A DNA stretch of 64,000 nucleotides, from positions 62,001 to 126,000 of the forward strand of contig NZ_JAJPDW010000003.1 in the NCBI RefSeq assembly GCF_021654035.1, read 5' to 3'. A program made the translations under genes and the position numbers. Below the pieces are notes generated by a model, which was not told the origin of the DNA, did no database searches, and was given only the letters and a program-made list of their open reading frames with translations. Shown here piece by piece: positions 19,348 through 28,930 of this stretch (its first letter is position 1; every line of letters starts with the position of its first letter). The DNA is from Microbacterium aurantiacum (GTDB lineage Bacteria > Actinomycetota > Actinomycetes > Actinomycetales > Microbacteriaceae).

Positions 19348-21287
19348 CCCACGATCTGGAAGAGACGGGCGTCGTCGCCTTGCGAATCGACGAGGACGAG
19401 CTTGTCTGAGGGGTCGAGGTCGTTGAGGCCCGCTCGCTCACCGCCCGCAGCCTTGTTGTTCCAGACGTTCTGGCTTCCGAAGTCCAGGACGTACTCCACG
19501 TCGAGTCGGTCGACCACGGTGCACACCTCGGGGTCGGAGCCGATGTTCTCCAGGTTGGCGTCGATGAACTCCTCGTCGGCGCTCCGGGCGGAGAAGACAT
19601 GACGGGTGAGAACGTCCCGCTCGCCGAGAGCGTAGGCGAGCGAGCCGCCGGTCCACGGGTTGACGACGATCACCGCGTCGTCGGGGACGGTCTCGTCCAA
19701 TCGGTCGATGAGCGCCTGTTCGTCTTGGGTGAGGAGAGGCGACGAGTCGCTGAGGCGGTAGGAGCCCTGAGCACGCTCGATCATCGCGGTGACGTTCGGG
19801 CCCGTCGCCGCGAGAAGAAGGAGAAGTGCGGTGAGCCCGGTGACCAGAAGGAATCGAAGCAGCTCGGGCCACGATCGACGGTGGAAGATGCGGGATACCG
19901 CATCCAGCAGCACCAGGGCCCCGACGACCGCGACCGGGATCCCCGCGATGGGGAGGATCGCTGCGAGCCGGTAGGAGTCGTTGTACCAGGGGTTGGTGAT
20001 CAGATCGCGGAGGGTTGTCCCGGTGGGGATTCCGCTCACGACGATGAAGAGGAACGCCGCCGTCGCGAAAGGCAGGGCCACCCGGAGCCAGCGCACCGGC
20101 CGCCGCACAATTGCGATCATCCCGACGAGCAGCAGGACCGATGTCGCAATCGTGATCGGATACCCACGTGGTGCGATCAGGGCGGCCTCGCCGAAGGCCT
20201 GGGCGGTGCTCTGCCATGCGCCCCAGACCGACATGCCCGCATTCGTGCGTCCGAAGCGCCATAGCCCGACGAGAGCGACCGTCATGACGACGATGACGAG
20301 GAGCGGAGCGAGCCGCGCCCGTCGGGTTTTCGCGGCCCAGGCCGCGAGGGCCGACTCGGTGATCACCACGGCGAATGCGAGCGCGAACAGAGCGAGGAAG
20401 GCATTCGGGTGCGAGATCCCCACGGCCGCGCACGTGACGAGGAGAAGTAGAAGGGCCCTGACTCGATCCCGTCCTCGCACAGTCAGCAGCATCCACACCG
20501 CGGCGAGCCCAGCGGGGAGCACCGCGTACCCGGTGGCGTTGGGGTAAAGCACCCCGAAATCGAGGAGAAGAAGGGGGAATGCCGCGAAACCCGGGGTGAG
20601 CGCGGCGGTGACGGCGAGGGCTGCGGGCCGTGCGGCGAACAGCGTCGCACCGAGCGCGAGCGCAGATACCGGCCATGCGATCGCGAAGATGGCGATGTTG
20701 GCGGCGTTGACGGCGAGGGGGATCGAGCCGCCGCCCAGCTGAGCAACGAGCGTCACGATGCTGTGCCACCCGTTGGGGTAGAACGCGATGTCGGACGTGC
20801 TCCCGATGGCGACGACGGAGGCATCGCCCAGATCGAGCGCGAGCCGGATGGCGTTGAGATGCACGATGTTGTCGAAGGTCTGCGAGATGTTCTCGGGGCT
20901 GCCGAACGCCGTCATCAGCTGCACGCTGACTGCCACCGCGGCCGCGACGGCACCGACACCCGCGGCGTAGAAGGCGCGAGCGCGGCCCTGGTCCCAGGGC
21001 TGTGGATCGACGCTGTTGTCGCGGGCTACCCATCGCGAGACGGCCCAGGCGACAAGCGCAGCGATGGCGGTGACGATGGCGACAGGCAACAGCGACCATG
21101 TCAGACCTACGAGCGGTCCGACCGAAGAAGCCACCGCAATGATGGCGATCGATATCGCCGGCGCGAACAACCACGCGATGAGGGATCGAACACCCCAGCC
21201 GGCCACGACGACCGCGGCTCCGGGGAGGAGGACGAGCGCCCCCCCGATCAGGATCGACGGGACTGCACTCAGCCAAGCATCGTTCAT
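19341..21287 (-). CDS. Polytopic membrane protein, DUF6541-like
   Basis: The 648-residue protein has about 13-14 hydrophobic helices through residue 500 and a C-terminal soluble domain of about 140 residues. Features typical of DUF6541 proteins are the first-loop segment QTFDNIVHLNAIRLAL and FYPNGWHSIVTLVAQ (residues 135-180). The overall design, a GT-C-like membrane domain with an extracellular tail, suggests a polyprenol-sugar-dependent glycosyltransferase, and a polyprenol-phosphate GT lies two genes downstream. The function is not established for this family. ATG 21287 follows a TACGAT box at 21325-21320 on the same strand. It heads the minus-strand run of six genes. Confidence 0.75.
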   Translation of the reverse strand: MNDAWLSAVPSILIGGALVLLPGAAVVVAGWGVRSLIAWLFAPAISIAIIAVASSVGPLVGLTWSLLPVAIVTAIAALVAWAVSRWVARDNSVDPQPWDQGRARAFYAAGVGAVAAAVAVSVQLMTAFGSPENISQTFDNIVHLNAIRLALDLGDASVVAIGSTSDIAFYPNGWHSIVTLVAQLGGGSIPLAVNAANIAIFAIAWPVSALALGATLFAARPAALAVTAALTPGFAAFPLLLLDFGVLYPNATGYAVLPAGLAAVWMLLTVRGRDRVRALLLLLVTCAAVGISHPNAFLALFALAFAVVITESALAAWAAKTRRARLAPLLVIVVMTVALVGLWRFGRTNAGMSVWGAWQSTAQAFGEAALIAPRGYPITIATSVLLLVGMIAIVRRPVRWLRVALPFATAAFLFIVVSGIPTGTTLRDLITNPWYNDSYRLAAILPIAGIPVAVVGALVLLDAVSRIFHRRSWPELLRFLLVTGLTALLLLLAATGPNVTAMIERAQGSYRLSDSSPLLTQDEQALIDRLDETVPDDAVIVVNPWTGGSLAYALGERDVLTRHVFSARSADEEFIDANLENIGSDPEVCTVVDRLDVEYVLDFGSQNVWNNKAAGGERAGLNDLDPSDKLVLVDSQGDDARLFQIVGC

Positions 21288-21306
21288 CTCGACTCCCGGC
21301 CTCTGA

Positions 21307-22554
<1,248 letters not shown>

Positions 22555-22565
22555 CGCGCGAGCCG

Positions 22566-22577
22566 TAGGATCATCGG
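22566..22577 (+). promoter_or_regulatory. Leaderless promoter of the second ABC permease
   Basis: TAGGAT at 22566-22571 lies 6 nt before GTG 22578, which has no Shine-Dalgarno site. It would allow the exporter to be transcribed independently of glf, in addition to any read-through. Confidence 0.45.
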
Positions 22578-23387
22578 GTGACCACTGCGACCGTCGGTGC
22601 CCCGGGCTCGCCGCGGCGCTACCTCCACTCGTTGTGGCTGCTGTCCGCGCGCGATCTCAAGGTGCGCTACGCCACGAGTGCGCTCGGCTACCTGTGGTCG
22701 GTGCTCGATCCGCTGGTGATGAGCCTCATCTACTGGTTCATCTTCACCCAGGTGTTCCAGCGCTCGGTCGGACACGACCCGTACATCGTGTTCTTGATCA
22801 CCGCACTTCTGCCGTGGGTGTGGTTCAACGCCGCCGTCTCCGACTTCACGCGCGCGTTCAATAAGGACGCGCGCCTCGTACGTTCCACGGCGATTCCGCG
22901 CACGATCTGGGTCAATCGCATCGTGCTGAGCAAAGGAATCGAGTTCCTCTGCTCGCTGCCCGTGCTCGTCGGCTTCATCGTCGTCGCCGTGTTCACGAGC
23001 GAGGTGCCGATCGCGTTCAACTGGGGGCTGTTGCTCTTCCCGGTCGCGGTGCTGTTGCAGACGATGCTTCTCGTCGGGCTCGGGCTCTTGGTCGCACCCC
23101 TCTGTGTGATCTACACCGACCTCGAACGGACGACGAAGCTCATCCTGCGGGTGCTGTTCTACGCGTCGCCGATCATCTATTCCGTCTCGGACCTCCCGGG
23201 CGTCTTCCCGGAACTTGCGGCGTTCAACCCGCTATCGGGCATCTTCACGCTCTATCGCGTGGGCTTCTTCCCCGAAGTCTGGGACACCCTCAGTGTCGTC
23301 GTCGGGGCTGCCATGAGCGTCGGCTTCCTCGTCATCGGCGTCCTGGTCTTCCGTCGACTCGAGCGCCCCGTTCTGAAGGAGCTGTGA
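22578..23387 (+). CDS. wzm: Polysaccharide ABC transporter permease (Wzm/RfbD-like, probable galactan exporter)
   Basis: The 269-residue ABC-2 permease has SLWLLSARDLKVRYATSALGYLWSVLDPLVMSLIYW (residues 15-50), the amphipathic gate helix and first membrane helix typical of Wzm, and six helices in all. In mycobacteria the Rv3781/Rv3783 exporter moves lipid-linked galactan and sits beside glfT1. Here the pair is next to glf, and GlfT1/GlfT2-like genes lie 8-10 kb away, so galactan is the best-supported cargo. That remains inference. GTG 22578 is leaderless by its -10 spacing. The stop overlaps the ATPase start. Confidence 0.9.
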   Translation: MTTATVGAPGSPRRYLHSLWLLSARDLKVRYATSALGYLWSVLDPLVMSLIYWFIFTQVFQRSVGHDPYIVFLITALLPWVWFNAAVSDFTRAFNKDARLVRSTAIPRTIWVNRIVLSKGIEFLCSLPVLVGFIVVAVFTSEVPIAFNWGLLLFPVAVLLQTMLLVGLGLLVAPLCVIYTDLERTTKLILRVLFYASPIIYSVSDLPGVFPELAAFNPLSGIFTLYRVGFFPEVWDTLSVVVGAAMSVGFLVIGVLVFRRLERPVLKEL

Positions 23388-24127
23388 TGAACGGGCTCGC
23401 CATCCGCGTCGACGTTCTCGGTGTCCGGTTCCGCCGCAACAGACGCGGTCGCCGCAGTTTCAAGGACCTGTTCGCGGGGGCCCAGCGGCGTACGCGGCCG
23501 GGGGAGTTCTGGGCGCTCCGCGACGTCTCGTTCACCGTCGAGCACGGTGAGGCGATCGGCGTGGTCGGGCGCAACGGGCAGGGCAAGTCGACGCTCCTCA
23601 AGCTCGTCGCCGGCGTCCTCCTCCCCGACGAAGGCGCCGTCACGGTGTCCGGCGGAGTCGCACCCCTCATAGAAATCACCGGCGGCTTCGTCGGCGACCT
23701 GACTGTGCGTGAGAACGTCCGCCTGACCGCCGGACTGCACGGGATGCCCCGCGCCGAAGTTGCTCGTCGGTTCGACGGGATCATCGATTTCGCAGAACTC
23801 CACGACTTCGTCGATACGCCGTACAAGCACCTCTCCAACGGCATGAAGGTGCGTCTGGCGTTCTCGGTCGTCTCGCAACTCGAGGAACCCGTTCTCCTCG
23901 TCGACGAGGTGCTGGCCGTCGGCGACAAGGCCTTCCGCGAGAAGTGCTACCGCCGCATCGACGAGTTGCTCGCGGAGGGACGGACGCTGTTCTTCGTCAG
24001 CCACAACGAGCGTGACCTGCGTCGCTTCTGCACGAGAGGGCTGTACCTCGACAAGGGGAAACTGGCGATGGACGCCCCGATCGGCGACGTGCTCGACCGC
24101 TACAACGCCGACCACGACATGCTCTGA
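23387..24127 (+). CDS. wzt: Polysaccharide ABC transporter ATPase (Wzt/RfbE-like)
   Basis: The 246-residue ATPase pairs with the preceding permease. Walker A is GRNGQGKST near residue 63. The middle has PLIEITGGFVGDLTVREN. The signature is LSNGMKVRLAFS in place of LSGGQ, Walker B is PVLLVDEVLAVGD, and the switch is VSHNERD. It lacks a C-terminal carbohydrate-recognition domain. ATG 23387 has AAGGAG 5 nt upstream and overlaps the permease stop. GTG 23384 is an alternative but sits too close to that site. It is about as long as mycobacterial RfbE, consistent with galactan export. Confidence 0.92.
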   Translation: MNGLAIRVDVLGVRFRRNRRGRRSFKDLFAGAQRRTRPGEFWALRDVSFTVEHGEAIGVVGRNGQGKSTLLKLVAGVLLPDEGAVTVSGGVAPLIEITGGFVGDLTVRENVRLTAGLHGMPRAEVARRFDGIIDFAELHDFVDTPYKHLSNGMKVRLAFSVVSQLEEPVLLVDEVLAVGDKAFREKCYRRIDELLAEGRTLFFVSHNERDLRRFCTRGLYLDKGKLAMDAPIGDVLDRYNADHDML

Positions 24128-24150
24128 GGAAAGGCCCGGGGCTCGATGAC

Positions 24151-24165
24151 TAGACTGTCCCAGTC
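24151..24165 (+). promoter_or_regulatory. Candidate -10 box for the 24.2-30.1 kb glycosyltransferase operon
   Basis: TAGACT at 24151-24156 lies 9 nt before GTG 24166 of a small cysteine-containing frame. The gap is longer than the 6-7 nt seen at other leaderless starts here, so the assignment is weak. Some promoter is likely in this 121-nt gap because no other box stands out. Confidence 0.3.
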
Positions 24166-24222
24166 GTGAGCGCGGTTGGACGTCCAGATTGCCGCCGCGA
24201 TTGCGACATGGAGTGCTCTTGA
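24166..24222 (+). CDS. Putative cysteine-rich leader peptide (18 residues)
   Basis: GTG 24166 opens an 18-codon frame, MSAVGRPDCRRDCDMECS, ending at TGA 24220-24222. Three cysteines are spaced CxxxCxxxC. It ends 26 nt before the large glycosyltransferase start, in the only leader region of that operon. Small cysteine-containing leader frames that sense cysteine supply are known in mycobacteria. Whether this one is translated is unknown, and chance cannot be excluded for a frame this short. Confidence 0.3.
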   Translation: MSAVGRPDCRRDCDMECS

Positions 24223-24248
24223 GGTAGGAGCGGATAGGAGACTTGCGG

Positions 24249-27200
24249 GTGGCGAATAGAGCGACGAGATTCGTCCGAAAGCTAGAAGCGTCGCCTCGCC
24301 TCTCTCCACTTCTGGAAGGCATGCTGGTTCCTCACTCACCGGCTGCTGGTGGTGCCAACATGGTGATCCGCCAGCACGTCGGTATGCAGGTGGGTCGCAA
24401 GTTCGACACCGATGCCGCCGCGGCGAGGTTCTACTTTCGCGAAGGATGGCGGCTTGGAATCGTTCCGAACCCGCTGATTGACGCTCCGGCGGCACGATTC
24501 TCGCTCGCGTCGGCGCTGCTGTTGCGAAACTCGCTCGCTGCAGCGACGTTGAATGCTTCGATTCCGTTCTCGTACTCTGCCAGCCGGTATGCGCCGCGCA
24601 ACGGTGAATCGCCGGTCTCGTTGACTCGCTTTGCGGCGGACGCTCCGGACAAGGCGACGATCCGGATCGCGGGAACGAGCATGACCTGGGCACGCTATCT
24701 CACTCTGTGCGAAGAGCTGGGGGACACTGTTCGTCGAACTGTCGAGTTCGGGCTGTTCGACGTCGATTTCTACCAGGACCAAATCGGTGGCGCGCGCGTT
24801 CTGTCTGCCTATGCCGCCGTCGATGACTACATCGCCAACGGCGAGTTGGACGGACGAACACCACACCCCTTCTTCGAAGCGGAGTGGTACCGCACGCACG
24901 AGAAGTCGTTACTCCAGCGAGACCGTCCAGTGAACTACTTCTTGGACTTCATCCGGCGCGGGGAGGAGTCTCAGGCGTCTCCACATTTCTCAGGGCACAA
25001 GTACCTCAGCTCCCTCGACTCCGAGCGCCCACCCTCGCCGCTCGCGCACTTCGCCAGATCGGCGCCCGCCGACTCCGTCACGCCGTCGTGCGACGGTGTT
25101 CGCCCCGTCACGCGAGGCGTGGCCGAAACAACGGTCAGAGCGCGCGTTGGCGAGTACCACGCCCAGCAAGCGTTGCTCAAAGCGGAAGGTGCCCCTCTGT
25201 CGCGCCATCGCCGAGTGGGCGCAACGCAAGCGACCTCGACGGGGAGTTGCGTCGTATTCGTTGACGAACGGCACCTCAGCTCACGTGGCGCCGCGACCGC
25301 TCTGCGGGAGGTGCTCGGCCAGACGTTGAAGGACCTGCGCGTCGTCGTCGTAGAGCAGGATGACGTACCCAGGCTCCCCGAAGTTGAGGCGCTCCTCGAC
25401 GAGTTCCCGCAGGTGGACAGTGCCGCACGAATGACGGTCGACGAGTCCTTTGGCGCCGTGATCCACCGACATGTCCTTGACGCTTCACCAACCGGTTGGA
25501 CGGTGTGGACACCTGCGCAACGGTGGTCTGAGGACTACCTCGCGATCGCGACGGGCGCGCTTGTCCAAGACTCGGAAGCTGCAGCGTTCGCGGTCGTTGC
25601 CGGCACATTGCCTCAGCCCTGGCTTCGAACCACGGACGCAACGTGGGTCGATGTTCACGACGGATCGGGAGTCGTGTTTGCAGGCTCGAAGGGCTGGGGT
25701 TCGCGCATTCCGCTTGATCTGGACATGGGAGTGGCCTGGCGGATGCTGCTCGAGATCGTCGATGACGGAGCACGGTGTCTGTTCGTGGAGGCCCCGCTTG
25801 TGCTCGAGGTAGCGACGGAAGATGTCGGACCTCTTGACGCAAGAGCCGGCGCGAACGTTGCGCGGCGTTCCCGGCTCGCGCCATTCTCTGACGATCCACG
25901 ACCCGGCGTGGCCGTCGTGATCCCGACGTTCGACGACTGGGTGCTGACCCGAGCGGCGGTGGATCGGGTGCTACAAAGCACGGAGGACAATGTAGTCGTC
26001 CAGATCATAGATAACGGCTCGCGCCGACCGGTGAGTACTGTTCTTGCTTCGGTGTTCGCTGCAGAGGACCGTGTGACGGTCCGCCGGCTGCCCCTCAACA
26101 CCGACTTCGCGCTCGGATCAAATGTCGGGGCGTCTGACGCCGCACGCGACACAATCGTGTTTCTCAACAACGACACGGCCGTGCAAGACGGCTGGCTCGA
26201 TCCGCTCCTCAACGTGCTGCGAGAGGACGACAATGTGGCCGCGCAGCCGCTTCTCCTCTACGGAGACAGGACGGTCCAAACCGCAGGTACCGTCTTTCTT
26301 GGCGCGATGGCGATGCCGAAGCACTTGCTTGCCGACGTTCATCCACTCGATGTCGACCCGCGGCTGGAGGCCTACGAGTTCTCTGCGCTCACCGCGGCTT
26401 GCATCGCACTAAGGTACGACGACGTCCGTGCTCTCCGTGGGTTCGACGCTCACTATGTGAACGGCATGGAAGATGTTGACCTCTGCATGAAGCTGAAGGA
26501 GCGCGGGAAGCTTCGCGTCTGCACGACGTCCCGGGTAATCCACTACGAGAGCCGGACCCCAGGACGCCACGTCCACCACTTCGCGAATCGTGCGCGCTTC
26601 GCGCGTCGGTGGCGGTCCGCGCTCGTCAACGACCTCGACGATCGAGACATTCTTGAGGGCGGCGACGTGTTCATCGAGGATGTTCGCTGGAAGCTGCCGC
26701 CGGGCAGCCCGATGTGGGAAGCCGACGTCATCTATGCGCAACGTCCGGTGATCGATGTGAACGAGTCGTCGCCGAGATTGCGCTGGGCGATCAAGACTGC
26801 TGCCACCGGCGACGTGTGGGGTGACTCGTGGGGGGACACATTCTTCGCCGAGTCGTTGGCGGCTGCGTTGCGCCGCCTCGGGCAAGACGTCGTCATTGAT
26901 CGTCGAACCGCCCATGACCGCCCGTCCTCTGCCTCCTGGGACGACGTCACGCTCACGTTGCGTGGATTGGAAAGGTACCTACCGCAGCCGGGTGCGATCA
27001 ATCTCCTCTGGGTGATCAGCCACCCAGACCTCGTCACCCGATATGAACTGGAAAGCGGGTTCCAGCGCGTCTACGCTGCCGGCGATGTGTGGGCTGAGCA
27101 GGTTAAATCGCACTGGGGAATCGACGTCACAACACTGCTCCAGGCAACCGACATCAGCAAGTTCCACCCTGATGCGGGAGGGGACGCACGTAAGGAGGGC

Positions 27201-27698
27201 GTCACCTTCGTCGGGCGGACGCGAGGCGTCCCAAGGCAGATCGTTGCCGATGCCATCGCGGCCGGGGCGCGGCCCCGGATTTTCGGCGACGACGGTTGGG
27301 AGCAATTCGTCGATCCAAGTCTTGTGGTTGCCAAGGTGCTTCACAACGATGACGTCCCTGCGGAGTATGCGTCTGCACAGATCGTCCTCAATGATCATTG
27401 GCGCGACATGGCTTCCTTCGGATTTCTGAGCAATCGCCTCTTCGACGCGGCTGCGGCAGGCGCCCGAATCATCAGCGATGAGGCGGCTGGGCTGAATGCA
27501 GTCTTTGGTCAGCAGGTGCAAACGTATTCATCCATCAATGAGTTGCGCGGCCTCCTGGATGCGAATTCTTCGAGGTGGCCTTCAGACCTTGAGATCAAGG
27601 CCTCAGCACACGATATTCGCCGCGAGCATTCATTTGACGCTCGAGCCCGCGTGCTGCTCTCCGATGTGATTGCTATTCGAAACCACGAAGGTGCCTGA
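24249..27698 (+). CDS. Large multidomain glycosyltransferase (GT2 plus C-terminal CgeB-like GT)
   Basis: The 1149-residue protein has three parts. Residues 1-550 lack a known catalytic domain but contain tandem segments of the type FDVDFYQ...YIANGELDGRTPHPFFEAEWY...YFLDFIRRGEESQASPHF (about 168-260), repeats often found in long bacterial polysaccharide transferases. Residues 550-790 are a GT2 domain with VAVVIPTFDDW, FLNNDTAVQ (metal site near 637) and GMEDVDLCMKL (near 738). Residues 835-1149 resemble the CgeB/GT1 group, ending LNDHWRDMASFGFLSNRLFDAAAAGARIISDEA. I chose GTG 24249, 8 nt after AGGAG; TTG 24243 is possible but too close. It is visibly richer in A/T than the flanking genes. It may be a dual transferase making a disaccharide repeat. 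Confidence 0.82.
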   Translation: MANRATRFVRKLEASPRLSPLLEGMLVPHSPAAGGANMVIRQHVGMQVGRKFDTDAAAARFYFREGWRLGIVPNPLIDAPAARFSLASALLLRNSLAAATLNASIPFSYSASRYAPRNGESPVSLTRFAADAPDKATIRIAGTSMTWARYLTLCEELGDTVRRTVEFGLFDVDFYQDQIGGARVLSAYAAVDDYIANGELDGRTPHPFFEAEWYRTHEKSLLQRDRPVNYFLDFIRRGEESQASPHFSGHKYLSSLDSERPPSPLAHFARSAPADSVTPSCDGVRPVTRGVAETTVRARVGEYHAQQALLKAEGAPLSRHRRVGATQATSTGSCVVFVDERHLSSRGAATALREVLGQTLKDLRVVVVEQDDVPRLPEVEALLDEFPQVDSAARMTVDESFGAVIHRHVLDASPTGWTVWTPAQRWSEDYLAIATGALVQDSEAAAFAVVAGTLPQPWLRTTDATWVDVHDGSGVVFAGSKGWGSRIPLDLDMGVAWRMLLEIVDDGARCLFVEAPLVLEVATEDVGPLDARAGANVARRSRLAPFSDDPRPGVAVVIPTFDDWVLTRAAVDRVLQSTEDNVVVQIIDNGSRRPVSTVLASVFAAEDRVTVRRLPLNTDFALGSNVGASDAARDTIVFLNNDTAVQDGWLDPLLNVLREDDNVAAQPLLLYGDRTVQTAGTVFLGAMAMPKHLLADVHPLDVDPRLEAYEFSALTAACIALRYDDVRALRGFDAHYVNGMEDVDLCMKLKERGKLRVCTTSRVIHYESRTPGRHVHHFANRARFARRWRSALVNDLDDRDILEGGDVFIEDVRWKLPPGSPMWEADVIYAQRPVIDVNESSPRLRWAIKTAATGDVWGDSWGDTFFAESLAAALRRLGQDVVIDRRTAHDRPSSASWDDVTLTLRGLERYLPQPGAINLLWVISHPDLVTRYELESGFQRVYAAGDVWAEQVKSHWGIDVTTLLQATDISKFHPDAGGDARKEGVTFVGRTRGVPRQIVADAIAAGARPRIFGDDGWEQFVDPSLVVAKVLHNDDVPAEYASAQIVLNDHWRDMASFGFLSNRLFDAAAAGARIISDEAAGLNAVFGQQVQTYSSINELRGLLDANSSRWPSDLEIKASAHDIRREHSFDARARVLLSDVIAIRNHEGA

Positions 27699-28867
27699 TG
27701 CGCAACCCAAAAATCGTTATGACACTCATGGTTCGCGACGAGGCCGACGTCATTGCGGCCATGCTCGAGCATCATCTCGCTGAGGGGGTCGATATCGTGA
27801 TCGTTACAGACAACGGCTCGGTGGACGGCACTCGTGAGATCTTGGCGGACTATGCCGCTTCCGGCCGCGTCGAAGTCCACGATTATCTCAAGCACGACAA
27901 GAACCAAGCCGCTGTGGTGTCCTCGATGGCGGCGCGGGCAGCCACCCATCATGGAGCGACGTGGGTTGTAAACGCCGATGCCGACGAATTCTTCGTGGCG
28001 CAAGATCCGCACAAGACGCTGCGCGACGCGCTCGTGGGGATACCGACGGGAATCGGCTCATTCGAGGTCCCCGTCGTCAACATGACGGGACCGCCCGCTC
28101 GCGAGGGCGGTGCGCTGAATCGTCTCGTTTGGCGCGATCACCGAGAAGAGTCATCGCTGATGGAGACTGTCGCGCTTCATTCGCATCCCACTTCAGACGT
28201 GATCCATGTGGGCAGCGCGGATGTGATCGTCGTTCAAGGTAACCACGGCGTGAATATCCAGAGTCTGGGTTCGCCGCCCCCCGGCTGTGAAGTTGAGGTC
28301 TTGCACTTCCCGTGGCGCACCTTCTCGCAGTACGCCACGAAAATCGAGAACACGGGCAAGTCATACGATGCGAACCCGCTTCTGAACCCGAGTCCTCGGC
28401 ACCATGGAATGCGCGACTATCGATTCCTCAACGCTGGGGTCCTGGAGCCGATGTACCTTATTCGTCACCCCGGCGAGGAGCCGGGTCCGGAGTTCGTTCA
28501 TGACTCTCGCGTCGCGGACAGATTGACGCGGCTTCTCGAGAACGGGCTGGCGCAGGTGCCGTCCCGCCTTGAGGAGGCTCTTTCTCCCGCTTGGTCGGAG
28601 TACAGCGAAGCGGATCGTGTGAGGGCGCAAGAGATTGCTCGCTTGGTGATCCCGCTTGAGATGGAGCATCTTGCAGCGAGCACAAGATGGCGGGACATGT
28701 ATCGAGCTGAGGCCGCTGGGCGCCGACGGGCGGAGGAGTCCGCCCGGAGTGCCGAGGCGGAAGGGGATCGTCTCGCGCGATTGCCTGAGCTTCGATTCCG
28801 GCGACTCGTCGGTCGTGCCAAGCGAAAGATTTCGCGGGTACTCTCGTCCCTCAATCGCTGGCGTTGA
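27698..28867 (+). CDS. Glycosyltransferase, GT2_4/GT92-like
   Basis: The 389-residue protein starts IVMTLMVRDEADVIAAMLEHHL, the signature of the Glyco_tranf_2_4 family, with DNGSVDGT near 40-47 and the metal-binding NADADEFF near 88-95. WRTFSQYATKIENTGKSY (about 205-222) is the family's acceptor segment. The last 60 residues form a charged, probably coiled-coil tail (RAEAAGRRRAEESARSAEAE) ending in a basic stretch that could contact the membrane. ATG 27698 overlaps the preceding stop (TGATG). Function within the glycan locus is not known. Confidence 0.82.
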   Translation: MRNPKIVMTLMVRDEADVIAAMLEHHLAEGVDIVIVTDNGSVDGTREILADYAASGRVEVHDYLKHDKNQAAVVSSMAARAATHHGATWVVNADADEFFVAQDPHKTLRDALVGIPTGIGSFEVPVVNMTGPPAREGGALNRLVWRDHREESSLMETVALHSHPTSDVIHVGSADVIVVQGNHGVNIQSLGSPPPGCEVEVLHFPWRTFSQYATKIENTGKSYDANPLLNPSPRHHGMRDYRFLNAGVLEPMYLIRHPGEEPGPEFVHDSRVADRLTRLLENGLAQVPSRLEEALSPAWSEYSEADRVRAQEIARLVIPLEMEHLAASTRWRDMYRAEAAGRRRAEESARSAEAEGDRLARLPELRFRRLVGRAKRKISRVLSSLNRWR

Positions 28868-28930
28868 CGATCGCGAAACCCTATCCATCCACGCGCGGCC
28901 CAGTGTGGTGCGACTCAGATAGAAAACACA

